The notes under the pieces: generated by a model | Told to the model about the DNA's origin: nothing | What the model saw: the letters and a program-made list of their open reading frames with translations, nothing else | Database searches by the model: none | Origin: Azoarcus sp. DN11 | GTDB lineage: Bacteria; Pseudomonadota; Gammaproteobacteria; Burkholderiales; Rhodocyclaceae | Direction: 5' to 3' | Assembly (NCBI RefSeq): GCF_003628555.1 | Contig: NZ_CP021731.1 | Location: 2,418,001-2,482,000, forward strand | Length of the DNA stretch: 64,000 bases | Translations under genes and position numbers: made by a program | Part shown: in pieces, positions 8,346 through 17,227 of the stretch | How the letters are laid out: each line of letters opens with the position of its first letter | Numbering within the stretch: position 1 is the stretch's first letter

Positions 8346-9455
8346 ATGCTCAGCCTCACCAGCTCCGAATTCCTCAACCCCGTCAATACCCAGACCTGGG
8401 CCAACGGCCGCCATGTCGTGCGCTGTCGCAAGGTCATCCAGGAAACCCACGACGTCCGCACCTTCTGCTTCAGCATGGAGGAGCCGGTGCTGTTCTTCTT
8501 CAAGCCCGGCCAGTTCGTGACGCTGGAGCTGGAGATCGACGGCAAGCAGGTGATGCGCTCGTACACGATCTCCAGCGCGCCCTCGATTCCCTACAGCTTC
8601 TCGATCACGGTGAAGCGCGTGCCGGGCGGCCAGGTGTCGAACTGGCTGCACGACAACCTGGAGGAGGGCAGCGTTGTCGCCGTGCATGGGCCGGTCGGGC
8701 AGTTCAACTGCATCGATTATCCCGCGCGGAAGGTGCTGTTCCTCTCGGGCGGCGTCGGCATCACGCCGGTGATGTCGATGGCGCGCTGGTTCTTCGACAC
8801 GAATTCGGAAGTGGACATGGTGTTCGCGCACAGCGCGCGCGCGCCGAAGGACGTCATCTACCGCGCCGAGCTCGACTACATGTCGACGCGGATCGAGAAC
8901 TTCAAGCTGCATCTGATCTCCGAACGCACCGAGATCGGTCACGCGTGGAGCGGTTATCGCGGCTACCTGACGCGCGCGATGCTGGACCTCATCGCCCCCG
9001 ACTTCCTCGAGCGCGAAGTCTTCTGCTGCGGCCCGACGCCCTACATGCGCGCGGTGCGCCACCTGCTGCAGGAGGCGGGCTACGACTTTGCGCGGTATCA
9101 CGAGGAATCGTTCGGCGCGACGCCCGAGGGGGACATCGCGGTCGCCCAGGAGCATGCCGCCGAGGCGCACGAACATGAGGGGGCAGCGCAGGATACGTAC
9201 TGCGTCACCTTCAAGGAGTCGGGGAAGTCGGTTCAGGCGGGCGCTGGAATCACCCTGCACGCCGCTGCCGCCAACGCTGGCGTCACCATCCCCAAGGCCT
9301 GCGGCATGGGCATCTGCGGTACCTGCCGCGTGAAGGTGCTCGAAGGCAAGACCGAGATGGCGCACAACGGCGGCATCACCGACGAGGAAATCGCCGAAGG
9401 CTATGTGCTGAGCTGCTGCACGAAGGCGGCGTCGGACGTGAGCGTCGAGTACTAG
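8346..9455 (+). CDS. GbcB-like hybrid flavin/[2Fe-2S] NAD(P)H reductase
   Basis: 369-aa electron-transfer reductase of the type that feeds Rieske oxygenases such as GbcA and stachydrine demethylase. Residues ~20-115 bind FAD (QVMRSYTISSAP, with RSYTIS as the RxYS-type motif), residues ~125-230 bind NAD(P)H (LSGGVGITPVMSM), and the C-terminus is a plant-type [2Fe-2S] domain with Cys319, Cys324, Cys327 and Cys357. An Ala/Glu/His-rich linker near residue 265 joins the parts. The gene lies 119 nt after the aldehyde dehydrogenase and closes the cluster. No Rieske oxygenase partner is encoded anywhere in the window, so its partner must lie elsewhere or it serves another acceptor. Confidence 0.85.
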   Translation: MLSLTSSEFLNPVNTQTWANGRHVVRCRKVIQETHDVRTFCFSMEEPVLFFFKPGQFVTLELEIDGKQVMRSYTISSAPSIPYSFSITVKRVPGGQVSNWLHDNLEEGSVVAVHGPVGQFNCIDYPARKVLFLSGGVGITPVMSMARWFFDTNSEVDMVFAHSARAPKDVIYRAELDYMSTRIENFKLHLISERTEIGHAWSGYRGYLTRAMLDLIAPDFLEREVFCCGPTPYMRAVRHLLQEAGYDFARYHEESFGATPEGDIAVAQEHAAEAHEHEGAAQDTYCVTFKESGKSVQAGAGITLHAAAANAGVTIPKACGMGICGTCRVKVLEGKTEMAHNGGITDEEIAEGYVLSCCTKAASDVSVEY

Positions 9456-9500
9456 CCGGAACGAGCGCCGCTCCCCCCACGGCAATCGCATGAACGCATC

Positions 9501-9586
9501 GTAGGGCGAATAGCGCAGCGCTTTTCGCCGCGGGTATCGCATGACGATGCGCGCCATACGGTGGATAACGCTGGCTTATCCGCCCT
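9501..9586. repeat. Bipartite REP-like hairpin element
   Basis: Two adjacent hairpins lie in the gap before the GAF-EAL gene. The first pairs GGCGAA (9505-9510) with TTCGCC (9524-9529), with an inner AGCGC/GCGCT stem. The second pairs GGATAA (9563-9568) with TTATCC (9576-9581). The flanks GTAGGGCG and CGCCCTGA are themselves near-complementary, so the whole unit folds as a forked palindrome, as in bacterial REP/BIME elements. Confidence 0.5.
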
Positions 9587-9671
9587 GAGAATCTCCAACC
9601 CGCCAATGTCGCCCGTCCGCGGTCTAAGATGAATCAGCGGCACTGCGCCGGTGCGCTTTGGGGAGACGATC

Positions 9672-11552
9672 ATGCAGAGTTCGACTCGATTGCCGTCAGA
9701 CGTCGAGGCGCTGCAGCGGCTCCATCGCGCCCTGCGCACTCTTAGCGCAAGCAACCGCGCCCTGCTGCGCGCCGAGGACGAAGACAGGCTCTATCACGAG
9801 TTCTGCCGTATCGCGGTCGAGGAGGGCGGTTACCGGCTCGCCTGGGTCACACGGGCGGAGAACGACGAAGCGAAGACCGCGCGGGCGATTGCCAGCGCCG
9901 GCATCGACGAAGGCTATCTCGAATCCGTGCAGATCAGCTGGGCGGAGGACACGCCCCTGGGGCGGGGGCCGACCGGCATCGCGATCCGGACCGGCAAGCC
10001 GTCCGTGATGCAGAACATCCAGACGGACCCGTACGCCGCCCCCTGGCTCGAAACCGACCTCGCACATCGGTTCCGGTCCTTCATCGCGTTGCCCTTGCAC
10101 GTCGAGGGCGCGGTGATCGGAACGATCACCATCGGCGCCCCCGAGGCCGACGCGTTCAGCGAGGACGAGGTCGCGCTGCTCACCGAGACGGCCGATGACC
10201 TCTCGTTCGGTATCGAGACGCTGCGACTGCGCGCCCGCCATCGCGCGGCCGAGGAAACGATCCGGCAGATGGCGTATTTCGACGCGCTGACGGGGCTGCC
10301 CAACCGCCTGCAGTTGCGCGACCAGTTGCGGGCCGCGGTCGACGTCGCCCGCGGCGCGAATCGTCCGCTCGCGGTGCTCCACCTGCGGATCGGCAGCCTG
10401 CGCGAGATCACCGAGGCGCTGGGCTACCGCGAGAGCGACCTGTTGCTGCTGGAAATTGCCCGACGGCTGTGCGCCATCGAAGCGACCGGGAACGTCGCGC
10501 GTGCGGCGGAGGATGCCTTCGTGATCGTGCTTGCGCGCGGCGATGCGGAGGCCGCCCGCGATCATTCGCAGCGCATCCTGGCGGCGCTCGCCGCGCCCGT
10601 CCAGCTTTCCGGTTTGCTGCTCGATGCGCGCGCCACGATCGGCATCACGCTGTACCCCGGACATGGCGACGAGCCCGAGGCCTTGTTGCGCCGCGCGGCA
10701 ATCGCGAATTTCCGCGCCCGTCAGACCGGGCGGCGCTATCTCTTTTATGCCGGGGGTCTGGACACGGAGTGCACGCACCGCCTGGAGCTCATGGGCGAGT
10801 TGCGGCGCGCGATAGAAGGCGAGGAGTTGCGCCTGTTCTGCCAGCCCAAGGTCGAGATCCGCTCGGGCCGCGTGTCGGGGGTCGAAGCCCTGGTTCGGTG
10901 GGACCATCCGCGTCTGGGGATGATCGATCCGGGGGCATTCATCGGGCTCGCGGAGAGCGCCGGGCTGATTACGCCGCTCACCTATTGGGTGCTCAGGGCG
11001 GCGTTGCGCGAGGGATACGCGTGGCACGCGGCCGGGCTCGCAGTGCCGCTGGCCGTGAACCTGTCGCCGCACGACCTGCGCGATCCGCTGCTCCTCGACC
11101 ACGTGAGCGACGCGCTCGCGACGTGGGGCGCGAAGCCGGACTGGATTGCGTTCGAGATCACCGAAGGCGCGTTGATGGACGACCCGATCGGCGCACGCGA
11201 CAGGCTTGTCGCGCTGAAGAAGCTGGGCGTCGAACTCTCGATCGACGACTTCGGCACCGGGTATTCGTCGCTTGCCTACCTGCAGAAGCTGCCGATCGAT
11301 GCGATCAAGATCGACCAGTCGTTCGTGTCCGGAATGACCAGTAGCGAGGACTCGTCCGTGATCGTGCGCTCGACGATCGACATGGCGCACAACCTCGGCT
11401 TGCGCGTCGTCGCCGAGGGTGTCGAAACGCGCACGATAGCCGAGCGACTCGGGCAACTGGGCTGCGAGGCCGCGCAGGGGTATTACATCAGCCGCCCGAT
11501 GCCGGTCGCACAGTATCCGGACTGGAGTGCCGCGTTCTCGTGGGTGCAGTGA
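9672..11552 (+). CDS. GAF-GGDEF-EAL protein, probable c-di-GMP phosphodiesterase
   Basis: 626-aa cytosolic signalling protein. A GAF domain (~residues 35-175) is followed by a GGDEF domain (~200-355) and an EAL domain (~365-620). The GGDEF signature is degenerate (RAAEDAF where RLGGDEF is expected), so cyclase activity is unlikely. The EAL domain keeps its metal and catalytic residues: VEALVRW, VNLSP, FEITE, DDFGTGYSS, AIKID and AEGVET. It is therefore predicted to hydrolyse c-di-GMP under control of the GAF ligand. Start chosen at the ATG after GGGGAG; a GTG 21 nt upstream is in frame. It is not obviously linked to its metabolic neighbours. Confidence 0.85.
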   Translation: MQSSTRLPSDVEALQRLHRALRTLSASNRALLRAEDEDRLYHEFCRIAVEEGGYRLAWVTRAENDEAKTARAIASAGIDEGYLESVQISWAEDTPLGRGPTGIAIRTGKPSVMQNIQTDPYAAPWLETDLAHRFRSFIALPLHVEGAVIGTITIGAPEADAFSEDEVALLTETADDLSFGIETLRLRARHRAAEETIRQMAYFDALTGLPNRLQLRDQLRAAVDVARGANRPLAVLHLRIGSLREITEALGYRESDLLLLEIARRLCAIEATGNVARAAEDAFVIVLARGDAEAARDHSQRILAALAAPVQLSGLLLDARATIGITLYPGHGDEPEALLRRAAIANFRARQTGRRYLFYAGGLDTECTHRLELMGELRRAIEGEELRLFCQPKVEIRSGRVSGVEALVRWDHPRLGMIDPGAFIGLAESAGLITPLTYWVLRAALREGYAWHAAGLAVPLAVNLSPHDLRDPLLLDHVSDALATWGAKPDWIAFEITEGALMDDPIGARDRLVALKKLGVELSIDDFGTGYSSLAYLQKLPIDAIKIDQSFVSGMTSSEDSSVIVRSTIDMAHNLGLRVVAEGVETRTIAERLGQLGCEAAQGYYISRPMPVAQYPDWSAAFSWVQ

Positions 11553-12949
11553 GCCGCGCCGGCGGGCGAGCTCAGGGCCGGCTTCAAATCGGTCGGCGAT
11601 GAGGCGAGGGCGGTCCGTGCGGCACCCGCCGCATAGACGGAGCCCGTGACGCACATCAGCGAATCGGACGGCACGCGGGCGAGCGTTTCGCTGACCGCTG
11701 CCAGCGGGTCGTCGACGGCATGCACGGGGAGGCCGGGGAAGTGCTGCCGGATCCAGTCGGCGATCGCCGACGGTTCGAGCGAGCGCTGACGGTCGGCGCG
11801 CGTGACGACGAAGGCGCTCGCCTTCGCAGCGAATATCGGCAGGAGTCCTGCGAGATCCTTCCCGGACGAAATGGAGATGACCATGTGCCGCTCGCGGCAG
11901 TCGAGCACGTCCAGCGAGTGCATCAGGGCGCGCGCGGAGGATTCGGTGTGCGCCCCGTCCGCGACAATCCAGGGGCGGCGTCCGAGGATTTCGGTCCGAC
12001 CCGGCAGCGCGACCTGCGCCAGGCCGCGGCGCGCGGCGTCTGCGAGTTCGGGCAGGGGCAGCAGCTCCGCGTGGAGGATGCACGCGAGCGCCATCGCGGC
12101 GTTACCGGCGAGATGGGGGCCCAGCACCGGCAGGGTGAGGTCCATCGCCAGTGGACCGCATTCGACGTGCATGGCCACGCCGTCGGCGGAAGTCCGCGTT
12201 ACATTCGCGGTGAAGTCGATGCCGAGGCGGTGCAGCGGGGCGGCCCAGTTCGTCGCCTGCGCCTCGATGACTGCGAGCGCCTCGCGGGGCAGGTCGCCGA
12301 TCACGACAGGCACGGCGGGCTTGATGATTCCCGCCTTCTCGCGGGCGATCGCGGCGAGCGTGGTGCCGAGACGGTCGGTGTGCTCCAGTTCGATGCTGGT
12401 GATGCAGGACACGAGCGGGGTGATGACGTTGGTCGGATCCAGGCTCCCGCCGAGGCCGACCTCGATCAGCGCCACGTCGGCCCTGGTGTTCTCGAACAGC
12501 GCGAAGGCAGTCGCCGTCGCGAAGTCGAAGAAACCGGGCGGGTGCGCGTTGTCCTGCAGCTCGACGAAGTGGGGCCGGACGCGCTCCACAGCGGCGACGA
12601 ATTCCGCTTCGCCGACCTCTTGCCCACCGACGCGGTAGCGTTCGCTCCAGCGCTGCAGGTGCGGCGACGTGTAGGTGCCCACGCGCAGGCCGGCCGCGCC
12701 GAGCACCGCCTCGCACAGCAGGGCGGTGCTGCCCTTGCCCTTCGAGCCGGCCACATGGATGCAGCGCAGCGCGCGCTGCGGGTTGCCGATGCGGGCGAGC
12801 AGGTCACTCATCGGCTGCAGGGCGAGCGCGTCCGGCGGTCGGGAGCGGGACGACTCGGCCGCCACGAGCGCTTCGATGAGCCGGACCACGTCGCCGATGT
12901 CGCGCAGCGGTTCGGCGACGGCGTCCGCCAGGCCGGGCGGGGGGCTCAT
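11483..12949 (-). CDS. folC: Dihydrofolate/folylpolyglutamate synthase
   Basis: 488-aa Mur-ligase-superfamily enzyme that glutamylates dihydropteroate and/or (tetrahydro)folates. The ATP loop is [11 protein letters not shown], followed by GTYTSPHL and the omega-loop residues. A central motif ([15 protein letters not shown], then [11 protein letters not shown] with the conserved His-Thr) and the C-terminal domain motif [19 protein letters not shown] are also present. The ATG overlaps the folD stop (ATGA), so the two are translationally coupled. The last ~23 codons run antisense into the end of the convergent GAF-EAL gene. Next to folD and purU, it probably keeps the C1-folate pool polyglutamylated and retained in the cell. 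Confidence 0.85.
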   Translation of the reverse strand: MSPPPGLADAVAEPLRDIGDVVRLIEALVAAESSRSRPPDALALQPMSDLLARIGNPQRALRCIHVAGSKGKGSTALLCEAVLGAAGLRVGTYTSPHLQRWSERYRVGGQEVGEAEFVAAVERVRPHFVELQDNAHPPGFFDFATATAFALFENTRADVALIEVGLGGSLDPTNVITPLVSCITSIELEHTDRLGTTLAAIAREKAGIIKPAVPVVIGDLPREALAVIEAQATNWAAPLHRLGIDFTANVTRTSADGVAMHVECGPLAMDLTLPVLGPHLAGNAAMALACILHAELLPLPELADAARRGLAQVALPGRTEILGRRPWIVADGAHTESSARALMHSLDVLDCRERHMVISISSGKDLAGLLPIFAAKASAFVVTRADRQRSLEPSAIADWIRQHFPGLPVHAVDDPLAAVSETLARVPSDSLMCVTGSVYAAGAARTALASSPTDLKPALSSPAGAAHCTHENAALQSGYCATGIGRLM

Positions 12950-13851
12950 CCCCACGCGGCCTCCATCAACCCCTGCGGCACCGGAAGGCCATGTTGGCGG
13001 CAGGCGGCTTCGAGGGTGTTGAGCAGCAGGCAGGCGATGGTCATCGGCCCGACGCCGCCCGGCACCGGCGTGATCGCGCCCGCCACTTCGACGGCGCTGT
13101 CGAAGTCCACGTCGCCGACCAGCCGCCCTTTGCCGTCGGGCGTGTCGATGCGGTTGATGCCGACGTCGATCACCGTCGCGCCGGGCTTGATCCAGTCGCC
13201 GGGAACCATGCGCGGCCGGCCCACCGCGGCGACGAGGATGTCGGCGCGCCGGCATTCGTCCGCCAGGTCGCGCGTCCTGGAATGAGCGACGGTCACCGTG
13301 CAGCTCTCGCGCAGAAGCAGCGCGGCCATCGGCTTGCCGACGATGTTCGAACGTCCCAGCACGACCGCGCGCAGGCCCGCAAGATCGCCCAGGCGATGCT
13401 TGAGCAGCATCAGGCAGCCCAGCGGCGTGCAGGGCACCATGCCGTCGCCGCCGGTCGCCAGCGCGCCGGCATTGACGGGATGGAAGCCGTCGATGTCCTT
13501 CTCGGGGCGGATCGCGTTGATGACGCGATCGGCGTCGACCTGCGGCGGCAGCGGCAACTGCACGAGGATGCCGTGAACGGCCGGATCCTCGTTGAGCCGA
13601 TCGATCAGCTCCAGCACCTTTTCCTGCGGCACGTTGTACGGCAGCCGGTACTCGAACGAGGCCATCGCCGCTTCACGGGCCTGGCGTGCCTTGTTGCGGA
13701 CGTACACCTGGCTGGCCGGGTCCTCGCCGACAAGGATCACGGCGAGGCCAGGGGTGACGAGATGCTGCTCGCGCAGACGCACGACGTGGCGGCCGATCTC
13801 GGCACGCAGGTGCTCGGCGGCTTGCTTGCCGTCGATGATCACGGCGTTCAT
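12946..13851 (-). CDS. folD: Methylene-THF dehydrogenase/methenyl-THF cyclohydrolase
   Basis: 301-aa bifunctional enzyme interconverting 5,10-methylene-, methenyl- and 10-formyl-THF. The N-terminal catalytic domain shows [12 protein letters not shown] with the catalytic Lys, and GILVQLPLP. The Rossmann domain shows [13 protein letters not shown], and [10 protein letters not shown] closes the fold. The start overlaps the purU stop by ATGA, and the stop overlaps the folC start in the same way. It bridges methylene-THF from sarcosine or glycine oxidation to formyl-THF, the PurU substrate. Confidence 0.95.
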   Translation of the reverse strand: MNAVIIDGKQAAEHLRAEIGRHVVRLREQHLVTPGLAVILVGEDPASQVYVRNKARQAREAAMASFEYRLPYNVPQEKVLELIDRLNEDPAVHGILVQLPLPPQVDADRVINAIRPEKDIDGFHPVNAGALATGGDGMVPCTPLGCLMLLKHRLGDLAGLRAVVLGRSNIVGKPMAALLLRESCTVTVAHSRTRDLADECRRADILVAAVGRPRMVPGDWIKPGATVIDVGINRIDTPDGKGRLVGDVDFDSAVEVAGAITPVPGGVGPMTIACLLLNTLEAACRQHGLPVPQGLMEAAWG

Positions 13852-14729
13852 CGGAACACCACCGTCTTGTTGCCGGTGAGGAAGACGCGGTGCTCGATGT
13901 GGTATTTGACGGCACGTGCGAGCGCCAGGCATTCAGTGTCGCGGCCGACGGCGACGAGGTGTTCCGGCTGGTAGGTGTGATCGACGCGCTCGACGGCCTG
14001 CTCGATGATCGGGCCCTCGTCCAGATCGGAGGTCACGTAGTGCGCGGTCGCGCCGATCAGTTTCACGCCGCGGTCATGCGCCTGGTGATAGGGTTTCGCG
14101 CCCTTGAAGCCGGGCAGGAAGGAGTGGTGGATGTTGATCGCGCGGCCCGAGAGCTTGCGGCACAGGTCCTCGGACAGCACCTGCATGTAGCGTGCGAGCA
14201 CGACCAGATCGGTGCCCGTCTCGGCGACGAGTTCGAGCAGGCGCTCCTCCTGCGCCGCCTTCGTCTCGGACGTCACCGGCAGGTGATGGAAGGGGATGCC
14301 GTGCCAGTCCGCGAGGCGCTTGAGGTCCGGATGGTTCGACACGATCGCCGGCACCTCCATCTTCAGCTCGCCGGTGCGAAGTCGATAGAGCAGGTCATCG
14401 AGGCAGTGGTCGAACTTCGACACCATCAGCAGCACCTTCGGGCGCGCCAGCGTGTCGTGCATCTCCCACGTGAAGTCTTCCTCGGCGCGCGGCAATTCGT
14501 TGCCGAAGGCGCGCTTGAGCTCGTCGAAGGACGGCGTGCGGCCCGACGTCGTCGAGAAGACCGTGCGCACGAAGAAACGCCCGGTGAGGATCTCGTCGAA
14601 TTGCTGCATCTCCATGATGTAGCAGTGGCGCTCGGCCAGGAAGCTCGAGATGCGGGCGACCGTGCCGATCACGCCCTTGCAGCTCGCCTTGAGTACGTAA
14701 ATGTTCTTGCCTTCGGTCATTACCGACAT
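13848..14729 (-). CDS. purU: Formyltetrahydrofolate deformylase
   Basis: 293-aa enzyme hydrolysing 10-formyl-THF to formate and THF. An ACT domain (~residues 8-90) is followed by a formyltransferase-like catalytic domain (~95-290) with the Asn/His/Asp set: [14 protein letters not shown] and the late Asp in [12 protein letters not shown]. The start at 14729 has an AAAGAGGAG site; in-frame ATGs at 14720 and 14750 are less well placed. In Pseudomonas a purU copy belongs to the glyA-soxBDAG locus, where it releases C1 units from methyl-group oxidation; here it heads its own operon with folD and folC. It is divergent from the corrinoid operon across a ~300-nt control region. Confidence 0.93.
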   Translation of the reverse strand: MSVMTEGKNIYVLKASCKGVIGTVARISSFLAERHCYIMEMQQFDEILTGRFFVRTVFSTTSGRTPSFDELKRAFGNELPRAEEDFTWEMHDTLARPKVLLMVSKFDHCLDDLLYRLRTGELKMEVPAIVSNHPDLKRLADWHGIPFHHLPVTSETKAAQEERLLELVAETGTDLVVLARYMQVLSEDLCRKLSGRAINIHHSFLPGFKGAKPYHQAHDRGVKLIGATAHYVTSDLDEGPIIEQAVERVDHTYQPEHLVAVGRDTECLALARAVKYHIEHRVFLTGNKTVVFR

Positions 14730-14828
14730 CGCGCGTCTCCTCTTTGTCATATGGTTGGCCGTTGCGGACGATGTCATCCGTCCGGCGTTTGGCTGTCGCC
14801 CAATTTAGTCTTCCGGGGAGCGCTTGCC

Positions 14829-14843
14829 TGTCTGGTTACGACA
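14829..14843. promoter_or_regulatory. TGTC-N7-GACA inverted repeat, putative operator
   Basis: The 15-bp inverted repeat TGTCTGGTTACGACA lies between divergent purU and the corrinoid operon. The identical 15-mer occurs before the second corrinoid gene (30078-30092). A third site of the same geometry, TGTCGTATTCCGACA, precedes the FolB-like gene (52151-52165), with the flank AAGTT-N2-GGTC shared between the last two. This suggests one dimeric regulator for C1 genes; the protein is not identified. Confidence 0.5.
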
Positions 14844-14930
14844 ATTTCGGATCGCCTCACGACACCCGCGCCCGCGCTGGCAATGGCGTCCATCGCGGGG
14901 AAATCCGGCTGTCGCGTTTGGACATGGAGG

Positions 14931-15022
14931 GGTCGTTGAGGCGCCTGCCAGTTGCGGGGGCTACGCCTAACCTGTGCCGCATCGGGTCCGCTGCGGTCGG
15001 CACCCGCAACGACCTGAAGGAG
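14931..15022 (+). promoter_or_regulatory. Structured 5' leader (three-stem junction) of corrinoid gene, copy 1
   Basis: Read as RNA this segment folds into a closed three-way junction. P1 pairs GGTCGTTG (14931-14938) with CAACGACC (15007-15014). P2 pairs AGGCG (14939-14943) with CGCCT (14964-14968). P3 pairs GTGCCG (14974-14979) with CGGCAC (14998-15003). The Shine-Dalgarno AAGGAG (15017-15022) begins two bases after P1 closes, so folding could gate ribosome access. All three stems are preserved in front of the second corrinoid gene. It does not match the cobalamin, glycine or SAH riboswitch consensus features I know. Confidence 0.5.
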
Positions 15023-15030
15023 AAGACGAC

Positions 15031-15729
<699 letters not shown>

Positions 15730-15751
15730 GGCGGCACAAAGGGACGCGGGC

Positions 15752-16384
15752 GTGGAACCGATACTGATCATCGCCTGCGGCGCGCTCGCCCGCGAGCTCA
15801 AGGCCGTGATCGCCGCAAACGGGTGGCAGCACGTGCAGTTGCAGTGCCTGCCCGCCGACCTCCATAACCGCCCCGATCGCATCCCCGAGGCGGTGCGCGA
15901 AAAGATCCGGGCGGGGCGGGCACGTTTCGGGCGCATCCTCGTCGGCTATGCCGACTGCGGCACGGGCGGGCTGCTCGATCGCGTGCTCGAAGAGGAGGGC
16001 GTCGCGCGCCTGCCGGGCGCCCACTGCTACGAGTTCTACGCGGGCACGCCGGCCTTCACGGCGCTCGCCGACGCGGAGCCGGGCAGCTTCTACCTCACGG
16101 ATTTCCTCGTGCGTCATTTCGAGCGCCTCGTGATCCGCGAACTCGGCATCGAACGTCATCCGGAGCTCGCATCGATGTATTTCGGCAACTACCGCCGCCT
16201 GGTCTACCTGGCGCAGGCCGAGGATGCGCAATTGCACGAGCAGGCGCGGCAGGCCGCGGCGCGGCTCGGGCTCGAGTTCCAATACCGATTCACCGGCTAC
16301 GGCGACCTCCAGACGGCCATCGTCCGGTTCCACCGCCAAGAGGGGCGCGACGCCCGCACGGAGCAGGTTTCATGGCAAAGCTGA
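15752..16384 (+). CDS. DUF1638 domain protein
   Basis: 210-aa protein beginning at a GTG after AAAGGGA, 22 nt after the corrinoid gene. It matches the DUF1638 pattern (ILIIACGALARELKAVIA near the start, then ILVGYADCGTGG and HCYEFYAG). Conserved Cys and His residues in those motifs suggest a metal- or cofactor-binding pocket. DUF1638 genes commonly sit beside corrinoid proteins and pterin methyltransferases, but no activity is established to my knowledge. The end overlaps the next start by 13 nt. A role in handling or repairing the corrinoid protein is inference from context. Confidence 0.8.
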   Translation: MEPILIIACGALARELKAVIAANGWQHVQLQCLPADLHNRPDRIPEAVREKIRAGRARFGRILVGYADCGTGGLLDRVLEEEGVARLPGAHCYEFYAGTPAFTALADAEPGSFYLTDFLVRHFERLVIRELGIERHPELASMYFGNYRRLVYLAQAEDAQLHEQARQAAARLGLEFQYRFTGYGDLQTAIVRFHRQEGRDARTEQVSWQS

Positions 16385-16686
16385 TTGTTGTGCAGTGGCG
16401 TGACATCCCTGCGCAGGTGATCGTCAAGAACGGACGGGAGAGCGCGAAAGCGCAGCTCTCCGAGCGCTTCCAGGTCGCGATCGACCGGGCGGCGATGCGC
16501 GCCGGCAAGGGCAGCTCGGACGCCTATTTGGAGGACTGGCGCCGACAGCCGCCACGCGAGTGCGGCGGCGACCTGCAGGCCGAAGCGGCTGCCGAAGCCG
16601 CCCGCATCGAGGCCGGTTACAGCGACGCAGACCTCGATGCGCTGGTTCGCGCCAAGGGCAATGCGACCAGCACCGACACGGCGTAA
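16372..16686 (+). CDS. Small 'virulence factor' family protein (PF13769-like)
   Basis: 104-aa protein overlapping the DUF1638 gene end. The N-terminus reads MAKLIVVQWRDIPAQVIVK, then a helical region rich in Ala, Glu and Arg. This matches small proteins annotated as 'virulence factor', which recur in corrinoid/MTHFR operons of Proteobacteria. The name is historical and says nothing about function here. No catalytic motif or membrane segment is visible. By position it is probably an accessory subunit or chaperone of the methyl-transfer module. Confidence 0.7.
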   Translation: MAKLIVVQWRDIPAQVIVKNGRESAKAQLSERFQVAIDRAAMRAGKGSSDAYLEDWRRQPPRECGGDLQAEAAAEAARIEAGYSDADLDALVRAKGNATSTDTA

Positions 16687-16756
16687 TAGAAAACGACATC
16701 GACAAACAGCCACACCGGTCGCGCGAAACCGACGGTGGCGGACGAAGGAGACATTC

Positions 16757-17227
16757 ATGTACGCAGCACGCCGGTGGGTGGTCCGACACTCACGTGGTTT
16801 CGAGATCATCTACAACGCCTTCGAGCCGATCATTGCGCGGCTCGATCCGCTGTGGCGCCGTGTCGGATATGCGCGCGCGGAACGGCCGGTCGCGGAGGTC
16901 GAGAAGGCCATCAAGGGCTTCCTGTTCGACTGCAAGATGTGCGGCCAGTGCGCGCTCAGTTCGACGGGGATGTCCTGTCCAATGAACTGCCCGAAGACGC
17001 TGCGCAACGGCCCCTGCGGCGGCGTGCGTGCGAACGGGCACTGCGAGGTCAAGCCCGAGATGAAGTGCGTGTGGGCGGAGGCCTGGGCCGGCAGCCAGCA
17101 CATGAAGTCCGGCAAGAGGATCTATGTCGTCCAGAAGCCGGTGGATAACCGCTTCCGCGATACCTCGTCCTGGCTGCGCGTCGTGCGCCAGATCGCCGAA
17201 CGCGCCGCGCAGGGAGAGCAGAAATGA
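16757..17227 (+). CDS. MetV-like methylene-THF reductase C-terminal domain protein
   Basis: 156-aa protein of the MTHFR C-terminal family (PF12225-like). Eight cysteines lie at residues 59, 62, 65, 74, 78, 87, 96 and 104 (CKMCGQC, then CPMNCPK, GPCGG and CEVKPEMKC), a ferredoxin- or zinc-ribbon-like arrangement able to hold metal or Fe-S clusters. The same domain is MetV in acetogens, where it partners MetF. The ATG has a GAAGGAG site, and the stop overlaps the metF start by ATGA, so equimolar synthesis is expected. It probably passes electrons to or from MetF, which would then not use NAD(P)H alone. Confidence 0.8.
   Translation: MYAARRWVVRHSRGFEIIYNAFEPIIARLDPLWRRVGYARAERPVAEVEKAIKGFLFDCKMCGQCALSSTGMSCPMNCPKTLRNGPCGGVRANGHCEVKPEMKCVWAEAWAGSQHMKSGKRIYVVQKPVDNRFRDTSSWLRVVRQIAERAAQGEQK

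Noticed and set aside
14931..15022. Identification of the leader as a cobalamin, SAH or glycine riboswitch
   Set aside because: The conserved boxes of these classes are missing; it is reported as an unidentified structured leader instead.
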